Both the position numbers and the translations under genes were made by a program. From Bacteroidota bacterium (lineage in GTDB: Bacteria > Bacteroidota > Bacteroidia > Chitinophagales > BACL12), in NCBI GenBank assembly GCA_016124275.1, contig WGOA01000006.1:16194-80193 (forward strand): a DNA stretch of 64,000 nucleotides, read 5' to 3'. Below the pieces are notes generated by a model. It was given only the letters and a program-made list of their open reading frames with translations, was not told the DNA's origin and made no database searches. Below, piece after piece: positions 1 to 10,092 of the stretch; the stretch's first letter is position 1, and each line of letters opens with the position of its first letter.

Positions 1-5
1 CTGCG

Positions 6-995
6 GTGGAAATTATCACCGCTGCGTCCATCGGCCTGATGGTCTGGTATGCGGGCTACAACGCTATCAGCCAAGAAGCCTCCATCGGAAACATCTTTGG
101 CTTTATTTTATTCCTCAACATGTTGTTCCGTCCGCTGCGCATGTTGGCCGATAAATTCAACACGCTGCAAATGGGCATCGTCTCGGCTGATCGTATTTTT
201 GGTGTTCTCGAAAAGTCGGCTCGCACGCCCGACAACGGCAAAAAAACCGCCGACCACCTAAGCGGCGAAATCAACTTTGACCAGGTATGGTTCGCCTACA
301 AAGATGAAGAATGGGTATTAAAAGATCTTAGCTTTAATCTACCCGCCGGCAAAACACTGGCACTGGTCGGTGCCACCGGGGCAGGCAAATCATCGGTCAT
401 TAACCTGCTCAACCGCTTCTACGAAATCAACAAAGGGACCATCCGCATAGACGGCACCGACATCAGGGATTTTACGCTGGAATCGCTGCGCGCCAACATT
501 GGTGTGGTGCTGCAGGATGTGTTTCTCTTCTCCGGCACCATCACCGAAAACATTACGCTGCGCAACCCGGACATCCCCTTCGCACAGGTAGAAAAAGCCG
601 CCAGAATGGTTGGCGCGCACACCTTTATCGAAAACCTTCCGGGTGGCTACGACTACAACGTCATGGAGCGCGGCGCTACGCTTTCCATGGGCCAGCGGCA
701 GCTGATCTCGTTCATCCGTACTTTAGTCTATGATCCCCGCATCCTTGTTCTGGATGAGGCCACCTCATCCATTGATACAGAGAGCGAACAAATGATAGAA
801 AACGCCATTGAAACGCTGGTCTCCAACCGCACCTCCATCGTAATCGCGCACCGACTGAGCACGGTGCGCAAAGCCGACCGCATTATGGTTCTGGAGAAGG
901 GCGTGGTGGTAGAGTCCGGCACCCATGAAGAACTGCTGCTCGCCGATGGCCACTACCGCAAATTGCACGACATGCAGTTTGCCGAGGCGGGGTAA
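6..995 (+). CDS. ABC transporter ATP-binding/permease protein (MsbA/MdlB-like), 5' end outside window
   Basis: Walker A GATGAGKSS, signature LSMGQRQL, Walker B ILVLDEATSSID, H-loop; N-terminal TM segment partial. Confidence 0.9.
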   Translation: MEIITAASIGLMVWYAGYNAISQEASIGNIFGFILFLNMLFRPLRMLADKFNTLQMGIVSADRIFGVLEKSARTPDNGKKTADHLSGEINFDQVWFAYKDEEWVLKDLSFNLPAGKTLALVGATGAGKSSVINLLNRFYEINKGTIRIDGTDIRDFTLESLRANIGVVLQDVFLFSGTITENITLRNPDIPFAQVEKAARMVGAHTFIENLPGGYDYNVMERGATLSMGQRQLISFIRTLVYDPRILVLDEATSSIDTESEQMIENAIETLVSNRTSIVIAHRLSTVRKADRIMVLEKGVVVESGTHEELLLADGHYRKLHDMQFAEAG

Positions 996-1015
996 TTTCT
1001 ATAAGGACTGTAAAG

Positions 1016-1618
1016 ATGTCGGATAAAAATCTATACATAATTGCAGGATGCAATGGTGCTGGAAAGACAACCGCGTCATTTACCATTCTCCCGGAGATTA
1101 TCCACTGCAGGGAGTTTGTCAATGCCGACGAAATAGCAAAGGGCTTATCCCCTTTTCAACCGGAAACAGTAGCCTTTCAGGCTGGCCGAATCATGCTGAA
1201 TAGGATCAACGAACTGTTAGCAGAAGTCCAGAGTTTTGCCTTTGAAACCACCCTTTCCACATTAAGTTACCGGAGTAAAGTACAGGAGGCGAAAGAGAAA
1301 AACTACACTGTTACGCTCTTGTTCTTTTGGTTGAAGAATGTTGAACTGGCAAAAAAACGGGTAAGCATAAGAGTTGCGGAAGGTGGGCATAACATAGAAC
1401 CTGATATCATTGAACGAAGATACTACAGAGGAATAAATAATTTGTTTGATATTTATCTACCCATTGTTGACGGAGCATTGATTTTTGATAATTCTAACGG
1501 AAATCACGAACTTCTGGCCGAGAAAACAATTGATGGATTGTGGAATATTGCCAATGAAATTAAGTTTAAGGAGTTAAAAAAGTACCATGACAACCGTCGA
1601 AGAACAAATCGAACTTAG
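1016..1618 (+). CDS. Zeta toxin-family P-loop kinase
   Basis: N-terminal IIAGCNGAGKTT P-loop, FVNADEIAKGL, FETTLS motifs typical of the zeta toxin/UNAG kinase fold. Confidence 0.8.
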   Translation: MSDKNLYIIAGCNGAGKTTASFTILPEIIHCREFVNADEIAKGLSPFQPETVAFQAGRIMLNRINELLAEVQSFAFETTLSTLSYRSKVQEAKEKNYTVTLLFFWLKNVELAKKRVSIRVAEGGHNIEPDIIERRYYRGINNLFDIYLPIVDGALIFDNSNGNHELLAEKTIDGLWNIANEIKFKELKKYHDNRRRTNRT

Positions 1619-1739
1619 AAAAAAGATCATGTTGGGTCTAGAAATAGCCTACAAACGCCTAATTGAGTTTAAAAAACATAAGAATTCTTACCTCGTCGTC
1701 ATGCAAGGCGAAGAGATCGTATTGATTAAACCTAAATAA
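1587..1739 (+). CDS. Small 50-aa protein overlapping the 3' end of the zeta-like gene; candidate partner/antitoxin
   Basis: ATG..TAA read by hand: MTTVEEQIELRKKIMLGLEIAYKRLIEFKKHKNSYLVVMQGEEIVLIKPK; overlaps the toxin ORF by 32 nt in another frame; below the ORF-track size cutoff. Confidence 0.55.
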   Translation: MTTVEEQIELRKKIMLGLEIAYKRLIEFKKHKNSYLVVMQGEEIVLIKPK

Positions 1740-1804
1740 GGTTCGACTGTTTTGTACTCAAGCATTAGAGCGGCCGATAGCTGGACCCGGAATCTATAAC
1801 CAGA

Positions 1805-3106
1805 TCAAGCCGTCACTGCCCCGCGCTGCTCAATAGGCACATAAGCCCGTGAAACAGCGCCTGTGTACAACTGGCGCGGACGGCCGATGGGCTGCTTGTC
1901 AGCGCGCATTTCGCGCCACTGGGCAATCCAGCCGGGCAAGCGACCCAGGGCAAACAACACGGTGAACATTTCGGTGGGGAAACCGATGGCGCGGTAAATG
2001 ATGCCCGAATAGAAGTCTACGTTGGGGTATAACTTCCGCTCTACAAAGTAGGGGTCATTCAGTGCAGCTTCTTCCAGCTTCTTGGCAATGTCCAGTACGG
2101 GATCGTGGATGCCCAACTTAGTAAGCACCTGATCGCAGGCTTTTTTGATGATGGTAGCGCGGGGGTCAAAGTTCTTGTACACCCGGTGGCCGAAGCCCAT
2201 CAGGCGGAAGGGGTCGTTCTTGTCTTTGGCTTTGTCCAACCACTTTTCGGTGTTGCCCCCATCGTTGCGAATGGCCTCCAGCATTTCAATGACCTCCTGG
2301 TTGGCACCGCCGTGGAGCGGCCCCCACAAAGCAGCAATGCCGGCAGAAATGCTGGTGTACAGGTTGGCATGCGACGAGCCAACGATGCGCACGGTGGATG
2401 TGGAGCAGTTCTGTTCGTGGTCAGCGTGTAGAATCAGGAGCTTGTCCATGGCATCCACAATAACCGGATCAATTTCGTAGTCTTCCGTCACATGCTTAAA
2501 CGTCATGTTCAGGAAATTCGAAACATAATCCAAGTTATTGTTGGGGTAAATCTTGGGATGCCCCGCCGACTTCTTGTAAATCATGGCGCAAATGGTTGGC
2601 ATTTTAGCCAACATGCGCCGGATGGTGTGCAATTGCTGCTCCGGGGTGCGGTTCGGGTTGAGCGACTCCGGATAAAAAGAAGACAAAGAGGACACCATGG
2701 CCACCAATTGCCCCATCGGGTGCGAGCCTGTTGGGTAGGCGGCAAAGATGTTGCTCATGTCTTCATTGACCAGAGTCTGGTGGCGAATGTCTTCGTCCCA
2801 GGTGGCCAGTTGTTCTTTCGTGGGAAGTTCCCCGTGGACGAGCAGGTAACAAACCTCAATAAAAGAGGATTTCTCTGCCAGGTCTTCAATGGAATACCCG
2901 CGATGCCGCAAAATGCCTTTTTCACCGTTCAAAAAGGTGATGGAGCTGGTGGTTGAACCGGTGTTCTTGTACCCGATGTCCAGTGTGATCAAACCGCTTT
3001 GATCGCGCAAGTCGGAGATGTCCAGGGCGCGTTCCCCTTCCGTGCCAATGATAACCGGCAATTCATACACTTCTTCGCCGATCTTGAGAATTGCCATTTC
3101 TGCCAT
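1805..3106 (-). CDS. gltA: Citrate synthase
   Basis: [55 protein letters not shown] motifs. Confidence 0.96.
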   Translation of the reverse strand: MAEMAILKIGEEVYELPVIIGTEGERALDISDLRDQSGLITLDIGYKNTGSTTSSITFLNGEKGILRHRGYSIEDLAEKSSFIEVCYLLVHGELPTKEQLATWDEDIRHQTLVNEDMSNIFAAYPTGSHPMGQLVAMVSSLSSFYPESLNPNRTPEQQLHTIRRMLAKMPTICAMIYKKSAGHPKIYPNNNLDYVSNFLNMTFKHVTEDYEIDPVIVDAMDKLLILHADHEQNCSTSTVRIVGSSHANLYTSISAGIAALWGPLHGGANQEVIEMLEAIRNDGGNTEKWLDKAKDKNDPFRLMGFGHRVYKNFDPRATIIKKACDQVLTKLGIHDPVLDIAKKLEEAALNDPYFVERKLYPNVDFYSGIIYRAIGFPTEMFTVLFALGRLPGWIAQWREMRADKQPIGRPRQLYTGAVSRAYVPIEQRGAVTA

Positions 3107-3214
3107 GCTGGGAGGGGAGGGTTAATCGTTTGGGAGTTGCCGTCAAAATTAACAAACAAAGCGGCATAAAGCAGCCCGGCTATTCGACCTAAATGCTTAA
3201 AAATTAGCGGTTTT

Positions 3215-3433
3215 TCAGTCTTGGTGGCGAATTACGTAGTAAAATATATAACCCAAAAACGGCACAATCACCACAATCATCAGCCCAATGAGTGAGCCGT
3301 ACTCCGAGTCGTCAAAAAAGTAGGTGGAAATGGGCTTCCGGAAGACCCAAAAGACTCCGGCAAGAACCCCCAGGGCCAACAGGACGGTCACCGTCTGCAA
3401 GCAACCTGCTAATTTCCGCTTTGCAATGGCCAT
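3215..3433 (-). CDS. Small two-TM membrane protein, unknown function
   Basis: 72-aa product from internal ATG (MAIAKRKLAG...), two hydrophobic segments. Confidence 0.5.
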   Translation of the reverse strand: MAIAKRKLAGCLQTVTVLLALGVLAGVFWVFRKPISTYFFDDSEYGSLIGLMIVVIVPFLGYIFYYVIRHQD

Positions 3434-3551
3434 ACGGTATGGCGGTATCTCCTCCCGCTCCCGGCTCAAAGTAGGGCAAAGCGGCGGAGTTGCCAAACCC
3501 TTGACCCTGAGCTGACCATTGCATGCCCCCTCCCCCCTACCTTTACCACCC

Positions 3552-4121
3552 ATGCGAGCACTTTCCACGCTGGCGTTCCTCCTCCTTGTCGCTGCTGCAA
3601 GCAGGGCCCAATTCTACATAACGCCCCCCAAGGGCGAACTGGCCTATGTGGTTGACGGCGTCCAAATCGGCGATCAGGCCATGGTTTTTGATCGCGAACC
3701 CGCGTTCCCCGGCGGGCGATTCGAACTGTTCCGCTATCTGGAAGCCAATGTAACGGCCAGCGGCCCGTCGGCCCAGGAAGCCGCGTTGGCCGGCGAAGCG
3801 CTGCTTTCTTTCAAGCTGGACGCTGCCGGCCGGGTCAGCAAACCCGAAATGCTGCGGACCAACACACCAAGCCTGGAGTTTGCTTTTTTGCGCGCTGTGG
3901 AAAACATGCCGGACTGGGAACCGGCCATCCTGGAAGGCGTAGAGACCGCCATAACCGTGTACCTGCCTTTGGGTTTTCGAACCAACGGCAGCTTGCTCAT
4001 CTTTGATGAGAGCACCAACAAAGCCGTAATGGGCCGCGAACCCGCCAATTGGTGGTTCAAAGCCGTGCTTTTGGTGGGCGCCGTAGCGGTTTTTGCCGGG
4101 CTGTTTTTTGGGTTGCAATAA
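3552..4121 (+). CDS. Secreted protein with TonB C-terminal-like domain and C-terminal TM
   Basis: Signal peptide MRALSTLAFLLLVAAASRAQ; DAAGRVSKPEMLRT...FLRAVENMPDWEPA resembles TonB_C repeats. Confidence 0.55.
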   Translation: MRALSTLAFLLLVAAASRAQFYITPPKGELAYVVDGVQIGDQAMVFDREPAFPGGRFELFRYLEANVTASGPSAQEAALAGEALLSFKLDAAGRVSKPEMLRTNTPSLEFAFLRAVENMPDWEPAILEGVETAITVYLPLGFRTNGSLLIFDESTNKAVMGREPANWWFKAVLLVGAVAVFAGLFFGLQ

Positions 4122-4134
4122 AGGGAACGCAAAC

Positions 4135-5508
4135 TCAGTCCGCTTTGTACGTCATTTTGCCCACGCTGATGAGCATGCGTTTGCCCAGCGGACCCTTGCG
4201 GCCTTTTTCACTGCCTTTGACAAACGAGTCGAAGTACATTTTGGCGTAAAACGCGGCGTATGGGGCGCAATCGCGGTGCGTCATTTTGCGCGACACCCGC
4301 CGCAAGCGAACCGACTCGCTGCCCAGGTCGCGCATAGCGTTGTAGGCCACTTGCGCGTTTCGCGGGTCAACCTGCTCGTCCGCGTCGCAGTAACAGAGCA
4401 TCATGGGCCGCTCCGGAGCCCATTGCGTCAGGGAGTTTTCGCGCATGGCCAGGCGCATGGGAAAATTGGGGTCGTCCTGGTAGGCCTGAAGCACCTCCGG
4501 GCGAATGATTTCGGCGGGCACCGCCGGCATAACCCTGCCCAGTTCGCGCAGCGAAAAGTCGTCCCGGTCCAAAATGCTGACCACGGTTTCGGCGTACTCC
4601 GGCACCAGAGCATCGCGCAGGTCGGGGTACATGCCATAGACTTCGTTCATGCCCCAGAGCAGAAAGGCAAAGTAACCGGGTCGGGAATACTCCCGGAACA
4701 TGCTCTCCGCCTGAACCCCTTCCATATCATAGGCTCCTGAAAGCGGCGCAGAAGCGGTCAGCGAAAACTCCCCGGCAAAGTGCGTCTCTATCCACTTGTG
4801 GGTGGCCATGGCGGCGTGCCCTCCTTGAGAATAGCCGCTTAAAAAGAGCTGTCCGCTGGTGCTCACGCCCAGTTTTCGGTTCAACGCGCGAACGGCCCGC
4901 AACATGTCAATGGTAGCCATGGCCTCTGTGGCGGCGTGTTGGTACAAGTGGCGGCCCTGGTCAGTGCCCAGTCCAATATAGTCCGGCATCAGGGCGGCGT
5001 ATCCATCCGCAGCCAGCGCCGTGGTAATGATGGCCTCGCTTTTCAGTTCAACCTCCGTCCTGCGGTCAGAACGCGAACCGTGGTTAAACGAAACCAGGGG
5101 AAGGGCGTTTCGCTGCTCCAGCGGAAAATAGTACAATCCGCTGGCCTGAATGCGGCTTCCATCGTACCAGGAAGTCCAGTAAAGCACTTCATATACTTCC
5201 ACACTGTATCTAACCTTTGAAATGGCCTTGGGAACCTTGTTGGCCTTCCACAGCGAGTCCAGATGCGCTTTGGAATAGACCGCCACCCGTTGCGCCTCTA
5301 TCAAGGTATTGGTATCGGAAGAGGCCAGGCTGCGGTCGGTAGCCCCTTGGTACGGCTGGCCTTCAAGTCGAAGGGCGATCAACGCCAGGAGCGCCATCAG
5401 CGCGACCTTCTGGCCGCAGTGCGCGCGCCAGCTTGAGCCGCAGCGCGTGTGCCAGCTTGAGCAGTTACGCGCGACCGGCTGAGTTGGTTTGGTTTCGGGA
5501 TGAGGCAT
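4135..5508 (-). CDS. Alpha/beta-hydrolase (esterase/lipase-like), probably secreted; true start may be about 5397
   Basis: GYSQGG nucleophile elbow, LMPDYIGLG, YCDADEQVDPRNA, C-terminal MTHRDCA. Confidence 0.75.
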   Translation of the reverse strand: MPHPETKPTQPVARNCSSWHTRCGSSWRAHCGQKVALMALLALIALRLEGQPYQGATDRSLASSDTNTLIEAQRVAVYSKAHLDSLWKANKVPKAISKVRYSVEVYEVLYWTSWYDGSRIQASGLYYFPLEQRNALPLVSFNHGSRSDRRTEVELKSEAIITTALAADGYAALMPDYIGLGTDQGRHLYQHAATEAMATIDMLRAVRALNRKLGVSTSGQLFLSGYSQGGHAAMATHKWIETHFAGEFSLTASAPLSGAYDMEGVQAESMFREYSRPGYFAFLLWGMNEVYGMYPDLRDALVPEYAETVVSILDRDDFSLRELGRVMPAVPAEIIRPEVLQAYQDDPNFPMRLAMRENSLTQWAPERPMMLCYCDADEQVDPRNAQVAYNAMRDLGSESVRLRRVSRKMTHRDCAPYAAFYAKMYFDSFVKGSEKGRKGPLGKRMLISVGKMTYKAD

Positions 5509-5555
5509 CGGAGAAGAGAGGAAGAGTAACGATGAAGAAAAAACCGGGCCTTAGC

Positions 5556-5603
5556 GTTTGCCGTAAAGCTTGCCGTAAAGTTTGCCGTAGAGTTCGCCAA
5601 AGA
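5556..5603. repeat. 12-bp tandem repeat, 4 degenerate copies
   Basis: gtttgccgtaaa/gcttgccgtaaa/gtttgccgtaga/gttcgccaaaga immediately downstream of the BtpA-family stop codon. Confidence 0.85.
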
Positions 5604-5605
5604 GC

Positions 5606-6454
5606 TTAGCGCGCCCGCTGCGCTTCGCGAACCATGGCCTCCACCCGAGCAGGGTCGGGCGCTGCCGCCCAATGACCGCCTTGCTTGAGGCTGGAACCCA
5701 CGATCCAGGCATCGGCGCTGCGGTAGGCCGCTGCGTTTTCCGGACAGATGCCCGAACCGATCACCACCGGAAGCGGGCATGCCGCGCGCACCTGGTCCAA
5801 GGCAGCCGGGTCGGCTGCATGGCCCGTGGAAGCCCCGGTTAAAATGACCGCCGCTGCCCCGGCAAAAGTGGCTTCGCGGGCCCAATCGGCCAGGCTCAGG
5901 TCGGCCGATCCGGCATGGCTGGCGTGCTTTTTCCGCAAGTCCGTCCAGATGGCCACCTGACTTGCGCCAATGTGGCGGCGATAGCGCAGCAGTTCGCCGG
6001 CATCGGCGTCCATCCAGCCTTCGTCGGCCAAATGCCCAAAGACAAAAGCCTCCGCGCGGATAAAATCCAGCCCGCAGGCCAAGGCCACGGCCAGAGCTTC
6101 TCGGTTGGCACCCGCCAGAATCTGCACCCCGATGGGCAGCGCAGGGGCTTCGGCGCGCACGGCGGCGGCGGCCAGGGTCATGGCGGCTGTGATCTCCGGG
6201 CCCACACTTCGGCGCAAGTAGGGCCGGTCGTGCATATTCTCCAGCAAAAGCGCATCCACACCGGCGTCGCGGTAGAGGGCCGCTTCGCGAGCCGCCTGTT
6301 CCGCCAGCCGCGCAGGCAGGGAGGCTTGCTCCGCTGCCGTGCCCGAAGCAGCAAACGGTGTTCCCGGAAGCGCACCCAGATGGATCATGGCCACAAGCGC
6401 CGGACGGCTGGCCTTCAGGGCCGGAAAGTTGGGGGGTAAGGCAGCGGTGTTCAT
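5606..6454 (-). CDS. BtpA/SgcQ family protein (TIM-barrel)
   Basis: ALVAMIHLGALPGTP, DAGVDALLLENMHDRPY, IGVQILAGANREAL, ILTGASTG motifs. Confidence 0.85.
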   Translation of the reverse strand: MNTAALPPNFPALKASRPALVAMIHLGALPGTPFAASGTAAEQASLPARLAEQAAREAALYRDAGVDALLLENMHDRPYLRRSVGPEITAAMTLAAAAVRAEAPALPIGVQILAGANREALAVALACGLDFIRAEAFVFGHLADEGWMDADAGELLRYRRHIGASQVAIWTDLRKKHASHAGSADLSLADWAREATFAGAAAVILTGASTGHAADPAALDQVRAACPLPVVIGSGICPENAAAYRSADAWIVGSSLKQGGHWAAAPDPARVEAMVREAQRAR

Positions 6455-6685
6455 GCGTGTGGCACAAAGATACCGGTCTGCTTTTGACCAAAATGCCGGG
6501 CAGAATCACAGGAGCCTTTCGCCCTAAAAACGGGGCTGAAGCAGAACTGAATCAGCCAAACGGCGCTGGTCACAAAGGCTTGCGCTCTGTCAGCACCTTC
6601 GGCGGCCAAAACAGAAACGCACGCGGCAAGCCCTCGTTGCATAGAAGGAAGGGCCGGTGATCCACCCGCCGACCCGCTCCTGGCC

Positions 6686-7360
6686 ATGAAATTGATTCAA
6701 CAAATCTGGGCGACTGCAGCAGCCATCGCCTTGACCGTGCCGCTCTGCGCACAACAGAACGCCCAACACAAGACGCCACAGGCTGACCACGCAGGACCGG
6801 CACACGCTTCAACCACGCAGGCAACAGGCGCGCCAACATGGTCTGAAGAACGGCCCGCGGCCCCCGTGCCCGACCCCATGATGCCCCGGCATGCTGTCTA
6901 TGTAGAACTGGCCGGCAACAGCGGCGACCGCCTTTCGCTGAACTACGAACTGGCCATTTGGCGCCAGGAGAAGGTCACGTTTACCGCCCGAACGGGGGTG
7001 TTTTACTTCCAACAGCAGGACGTTACGCCGCTTAAGGTTCAGCGCGATGCCGGCGACATGATCTTCGGCATTCACACCATTTACGCGGCAGACTCGAGGC
7101 ACCGCCTGGAAACCGGTTTGGCGGTGAACATTCGCTGGCAAAAACTCGAGGGAATTACCAATTACCTGTCGAGCAACCTTGTGACAGGCTCCATAGGTTA
7201 TCGTATGCTCCCAAAGGACGGCAGCGGCCTGATGCTTCGCGCCAACCTGATGCTGATCCACAACGCCGAATTCAACTGGCTGGAGTACTACATCGAAGGC
7301 CAGAAACGCTCCGTCAGCATCATGCCCTGGGCGGGCGTGAGCGTCGGGTATGCGTTTTAA
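6686..7360 (+). CDS. Secreted/outer-membrane hypothetical protein
   Basis: Signal peptide MKLIQQIWATAAAIALTVPLCAQ; alternating hydrophobic C-terminal strands. Confidence 0.6.
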   Translation: MKLIQQIWATAAAIALTVPLCAQQNAQHKTPQADHAGPAHASTTQATGAPTWSEERPAAPVPDPMMPRHAVYVELAGNSGDRLSLNYELAIWRQEKVTFTARTGVFYFQQQDVTPLKVQRDAGDMIFGIHTIYAADSRHRLETGLAVNIRWQKLEGITNYLSSNLVTGSIGYRMLPKDGSGLMLRANLMLIHNAEFNWLEYYIEGQKRSVSIMPWAGVSVGYAF

Positions 7361-7447
7361 CAGAATTTAACAAAAGAAAGCAGGGCAGAAACGTGGTGGC
7401 TTAATAGCAAGAGGCGAACTTCAACGCCTCACCAATCCCTATTTGCT

Positions 7448-7816
7448 ATGAGTTACCATGAAAAAGCAGCGAAACTGTACAAAATGATGGATGAAGGCCA
7501 AATGATGGAGGCCTTCGAAAAGTACTACCACCCGGACGTGGAGGTGGTGGAAGCCACCGGCGAAGTGCGCAAAGGCAAAGATGCCCAACGCCAGGCCCTG
7601 GTACAATGGGCCGGCTCGCTGAAAGAAATGCATGACGGCGGCGTGGGCTCCATCACCGCCAATGAGGCGGATGGCGTGACCACCGTAGAAAGCTGGATGG
7701 ATTGCACCTTCGCAGACGGCAACCGGATGAAGATGGAAGAAGTAGCCGTTCAGCGTTGGAAGGGCGATCAGATTGTCCACGAGCGTTTTTACTACAACAT
7801 GCCCGGCCAGGGTTAA
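7448..7816 (+). CDS. SnoaL/NTF2-like family protein
   Basis: MMEAFEKYYHPDVEVVEATGEVRKGKDA..., about 120-aa single-domain architecture. Confidence 0.75.
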   Translation: MSYHEKAAKLYKMMDEGQMMEAFEKYYHPDVEVVEATGEVRKGKDAQRQALVQWAGSLKEMHDGGVGSITANEADGVTTVESWMDCTFADGNRMKMEEVAVQRWKGDQIVHERFYYNMPGQG

Positions 7817-7864
7817 CCTGGCGACCAGGCGGTTTACCGCAGGGTTCCGGGCGCTTTGCCCTGG

Positions 7865-7896
7865 AAAAAGCAGGCCTCAACAGGCCTGCTTTTTTA
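7865..7896 (+). terminator. Rho-independent terminator
   Basis: AAAAAGCAGGCCTcaacAGGCCTGCTTTTTT stem-loop plus T-tract after the SnoaL-like CDS. Confidence 0.85.
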
Positions 7897-8084
7897 TTAC
7901 AGAAAACTTGCACTAAAAAAAATTGGCCGAACTAACCCGTTGAAAATCAATTATTTGCACGATAAAAAAGCATCCCTGAATACCCTTAGCTATGGTTAGA
8001 GCGAAACATGTCATCCTCAAAATCCGATACAATGGTCACCATTAGGACATCTGCTTAAGACCAAAGACTGGATACCCGAGGAAC

Positions 8085-8978
8085 ATGAACTTTACCCGAC
8101 TGCTCTTACCTGCCCTAACCCTTGCCTGGGCAACCTTCTGCCAGGCCAATTCGCTCCCTTCCTGGAATGCGCCGGTTGGCCCCGGGGTCTCCGAAGGCGA
8201 TTCTTCGCTTCGGGCAACGGGTGTTGCCGTATCGCCTTCGCGCTTGCGCATGGCTGGTGCACCCGGCGAAACGATTGTCCATAAGATTAAAATCACCAAC
8301 GACACCCCGCAGCCCAATTCGTTCAAGCTGTCCTTTCAGGACTTTGACATGAACGGCATGGGCAAAAGCAGTTTCATTCCTGCGGGCGAAGGGCGTTACA
8401 GCCTTGCGCGATGGGCGACCATCAGCCCCAGCTTTGTGGAACTGGCCCCTGGCGAAAAAACGGAAGTGACGCTCACCCTTGCGCTGCCCAATTCCGAAGA
8501 AGCCCGCCGCGCGGCCTGGAGCATTCTGATGGTGGAACAAACGGCTGAAAAGCGCTCGCTTGATTTGCCCAGCCCCGGAAGCGAAAACGTAGCTTTTGGT
8601 ATTGTTCCAACCTTTGCCTTCGGCGTGTTCTTATACCAGAATCCCCCGAACGTTTCCAACAACCGGGTGGACATCACCGACTTTCGCCTGACATCGGAAG
8701 CCGCAACCGGAAACGTGATCGACTTCAAAATTGAGAACACCGGCGACGGCATCTCCTACTGCACTTCCTACGTGGAACTGACCAACCTGACCACGGGTCA
8801 GGAGCGCAAACTGCCGGTCAAGCAATTCACGATTCTTCCTGAATTAATTCGCGATTTCAAGTTTACCCTGCCCTCCGATCTCAGCCCTGGCCGCTACAGT
8901 GCGGTTGGTGTGCTCGACTTCGGACACAAGGAAGAAATTCAGGCTGCTGAGCTTGAGTTTGAAATTGCCCCTGAATAA
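8085..8978 (+). CDS. Secreted Ig-fold, PapD-chaperone-like protein
   Basis: Signal peptide; GVAVSPSRLRMAGAPGETIVHKIKITNDTPQ..., ISPSFVELAPGEKTEVTLTLALPN..., second Ig-like half. Confidence 0.55.
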   Translation: MNFTRLLLPALTLAWATFCQANSLPSWNAPVGPGVSEGDSSLRATGVAVSPSRLRMAGAPGETIVHKIKITNDTPQPNSFKLSFQDFDMNGMGKSSFIPAGEGRYSLARWATISPSFVELAPGEKTEVTLTLALPNSEEARRAAWSILMVEQTAEKRSLDLPSPGSENVAFGIVPTFAFGVFLYQNPPNVSNNRVDITDFRLTSEAATGNVIDFKIENTGDGISYCTSYVELTNLTTGQERKLPVKQFTILPELIRDFKFTLPSDLSPGRYSAVGVLDFGHKEEIQAAELEFEIAPE

Positions 8979-9125
8979 AGCCTCCCGCTTCTCCACCTCA
9001 TTTTATTCCCGTTTTCAAACGGACTATCGCATACCGATCAATATTGGTACCCCTACCGGCCTGGACTACCCTTTCATTTCACTCACTGTTTGTTATCAAA
9101 ATTTCAAAACTCCATTAGTAAGACC

Positions 9126-9908
9126 ATGAAAAGAATTCTCTTAACCCTGGTTGCAGCAGCTACCCTTTTTGCACTGCCCGCATCCGCCCAGCTGATCGAC
9201 GAAAAAGACGTGACGGTCACCATGGACCTTCAGCCCGTTCTTCAGTTGGAAATGTCCACGCCAAACCAAATTGAGTTTGTGTTCGACAACATCAACGAGT
9301 ACTACGCCGGTATCACCCAGTATGCAGCCACCATTCTGAAAGTGAGCTCTACCGTGAGCTGGGACTTGTACGCTGTTGGTCGTTCCAACGGTACCAACGG
9401 CCCCGAGTTCTGGGACCAGGTCATTGACTATGGCAACAGCAACATCAACGCCATCCCGGACCTTCCGCTGTCGTTGTTGGAACTGCGCCAGGCTCAGGCC
9501 AACAACGGTGCAACGGCTGCTGCCGCTACCGCAACGTTTGCTGACTACAACCAGGCTTTCTCGCAGGCTGCTGTTCCCAGCGCAGGCAACAGCTTGTATG
9601 TAAACGGCGGTACCAACACCCCTCCCGGTGTGGACGGCAAGTACATCGCTGGCCACAGCGGTACCACTGCTCCTGGTGCTGACGCCATGCCCGGCGGTTC
9701 ATACCTGATCAACGGTGGAACGGCTTCTGATTTCTACTATGCCGTAGACTACCGCATCCTGCCAGGTCTGCCAGCCGTCTTCCCGATGGCCGCTGACGCT
9801 GACGGTGCAACGTTTGAAGACCTGGTGACCGTCAACGGCGCCGGCAGCTATGCCGAACCCGGTGTGTACACCATGTACGTGCAGTACGTGCTGCTCGAAG
9901 ACCAATAA
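9126..9908 (+). CDS. Secreted structural-subunit-like protein 1
   Basis: Signal peptide MKRILLTLVAAATLFALPASAQ; C-terminal VDYRILPGLPAVFP...YAEPGVYTMYVQYVLLEDQ resembles the next gene product. Confidence 0.6.
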   Translation: MKRILLTLVAAATLFALPASAQLIDEKDVTVTMDLQPVLQLEMSTPNQIEFVFDNINEYYAGITQYAATILKVSSTVSWDLYAVGRSNGTNGPEFWDQVIDYGNSNINAIPDLPLSLLELRQAQANNGATAAAATATFADYNQAFSQAAVPSAGNSLYVNGGTNTPPGVDGKYIAGHSGTTAPGADAMPGGSYLINGGTASDFYYAVDYRILPGLPAVFPMAADADGATFEDLVTVNGAGSYAEPGVYTMYVQYVLLEDQ

Positions 9909-10092
9909 TCGGAACCAGTAACCAAGTGCCCGCTCCACAACCGGAGCGGGCCCTTTGGTTCCCTGCCTAACCCGCTCTGGAACCGGTCCCGGTTCCCCCG
10001 TTTGAATGGCCTTGTTGTTTGCGTTTCTTCCCTTCTTCCCTGTTCCCTTTTGTACCCGTTTTTACTGCCCCGCTTTGGTTGAACCTTCCTGG

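Noticed and set aside
4093-4740. Long plus-strand ORF (215 aa)
   Set aside because: Antisense to the alpha/beta hydrolase; His/Arg-rich composition typical of shadow ORFs in GC-rich DNA.
5556-5603. Short regular repeats considered as a CRISPR array
   Set aside because: 12-bp contiguous tandem copies without spacers and no cas genes nearby.
5397-6509. 370-aa minus-strand ORF
   Set aside because: Out-of-frame overlap of the recognisable BtpA-family gene; Gly/Arg/Ser-rich with no motifs.
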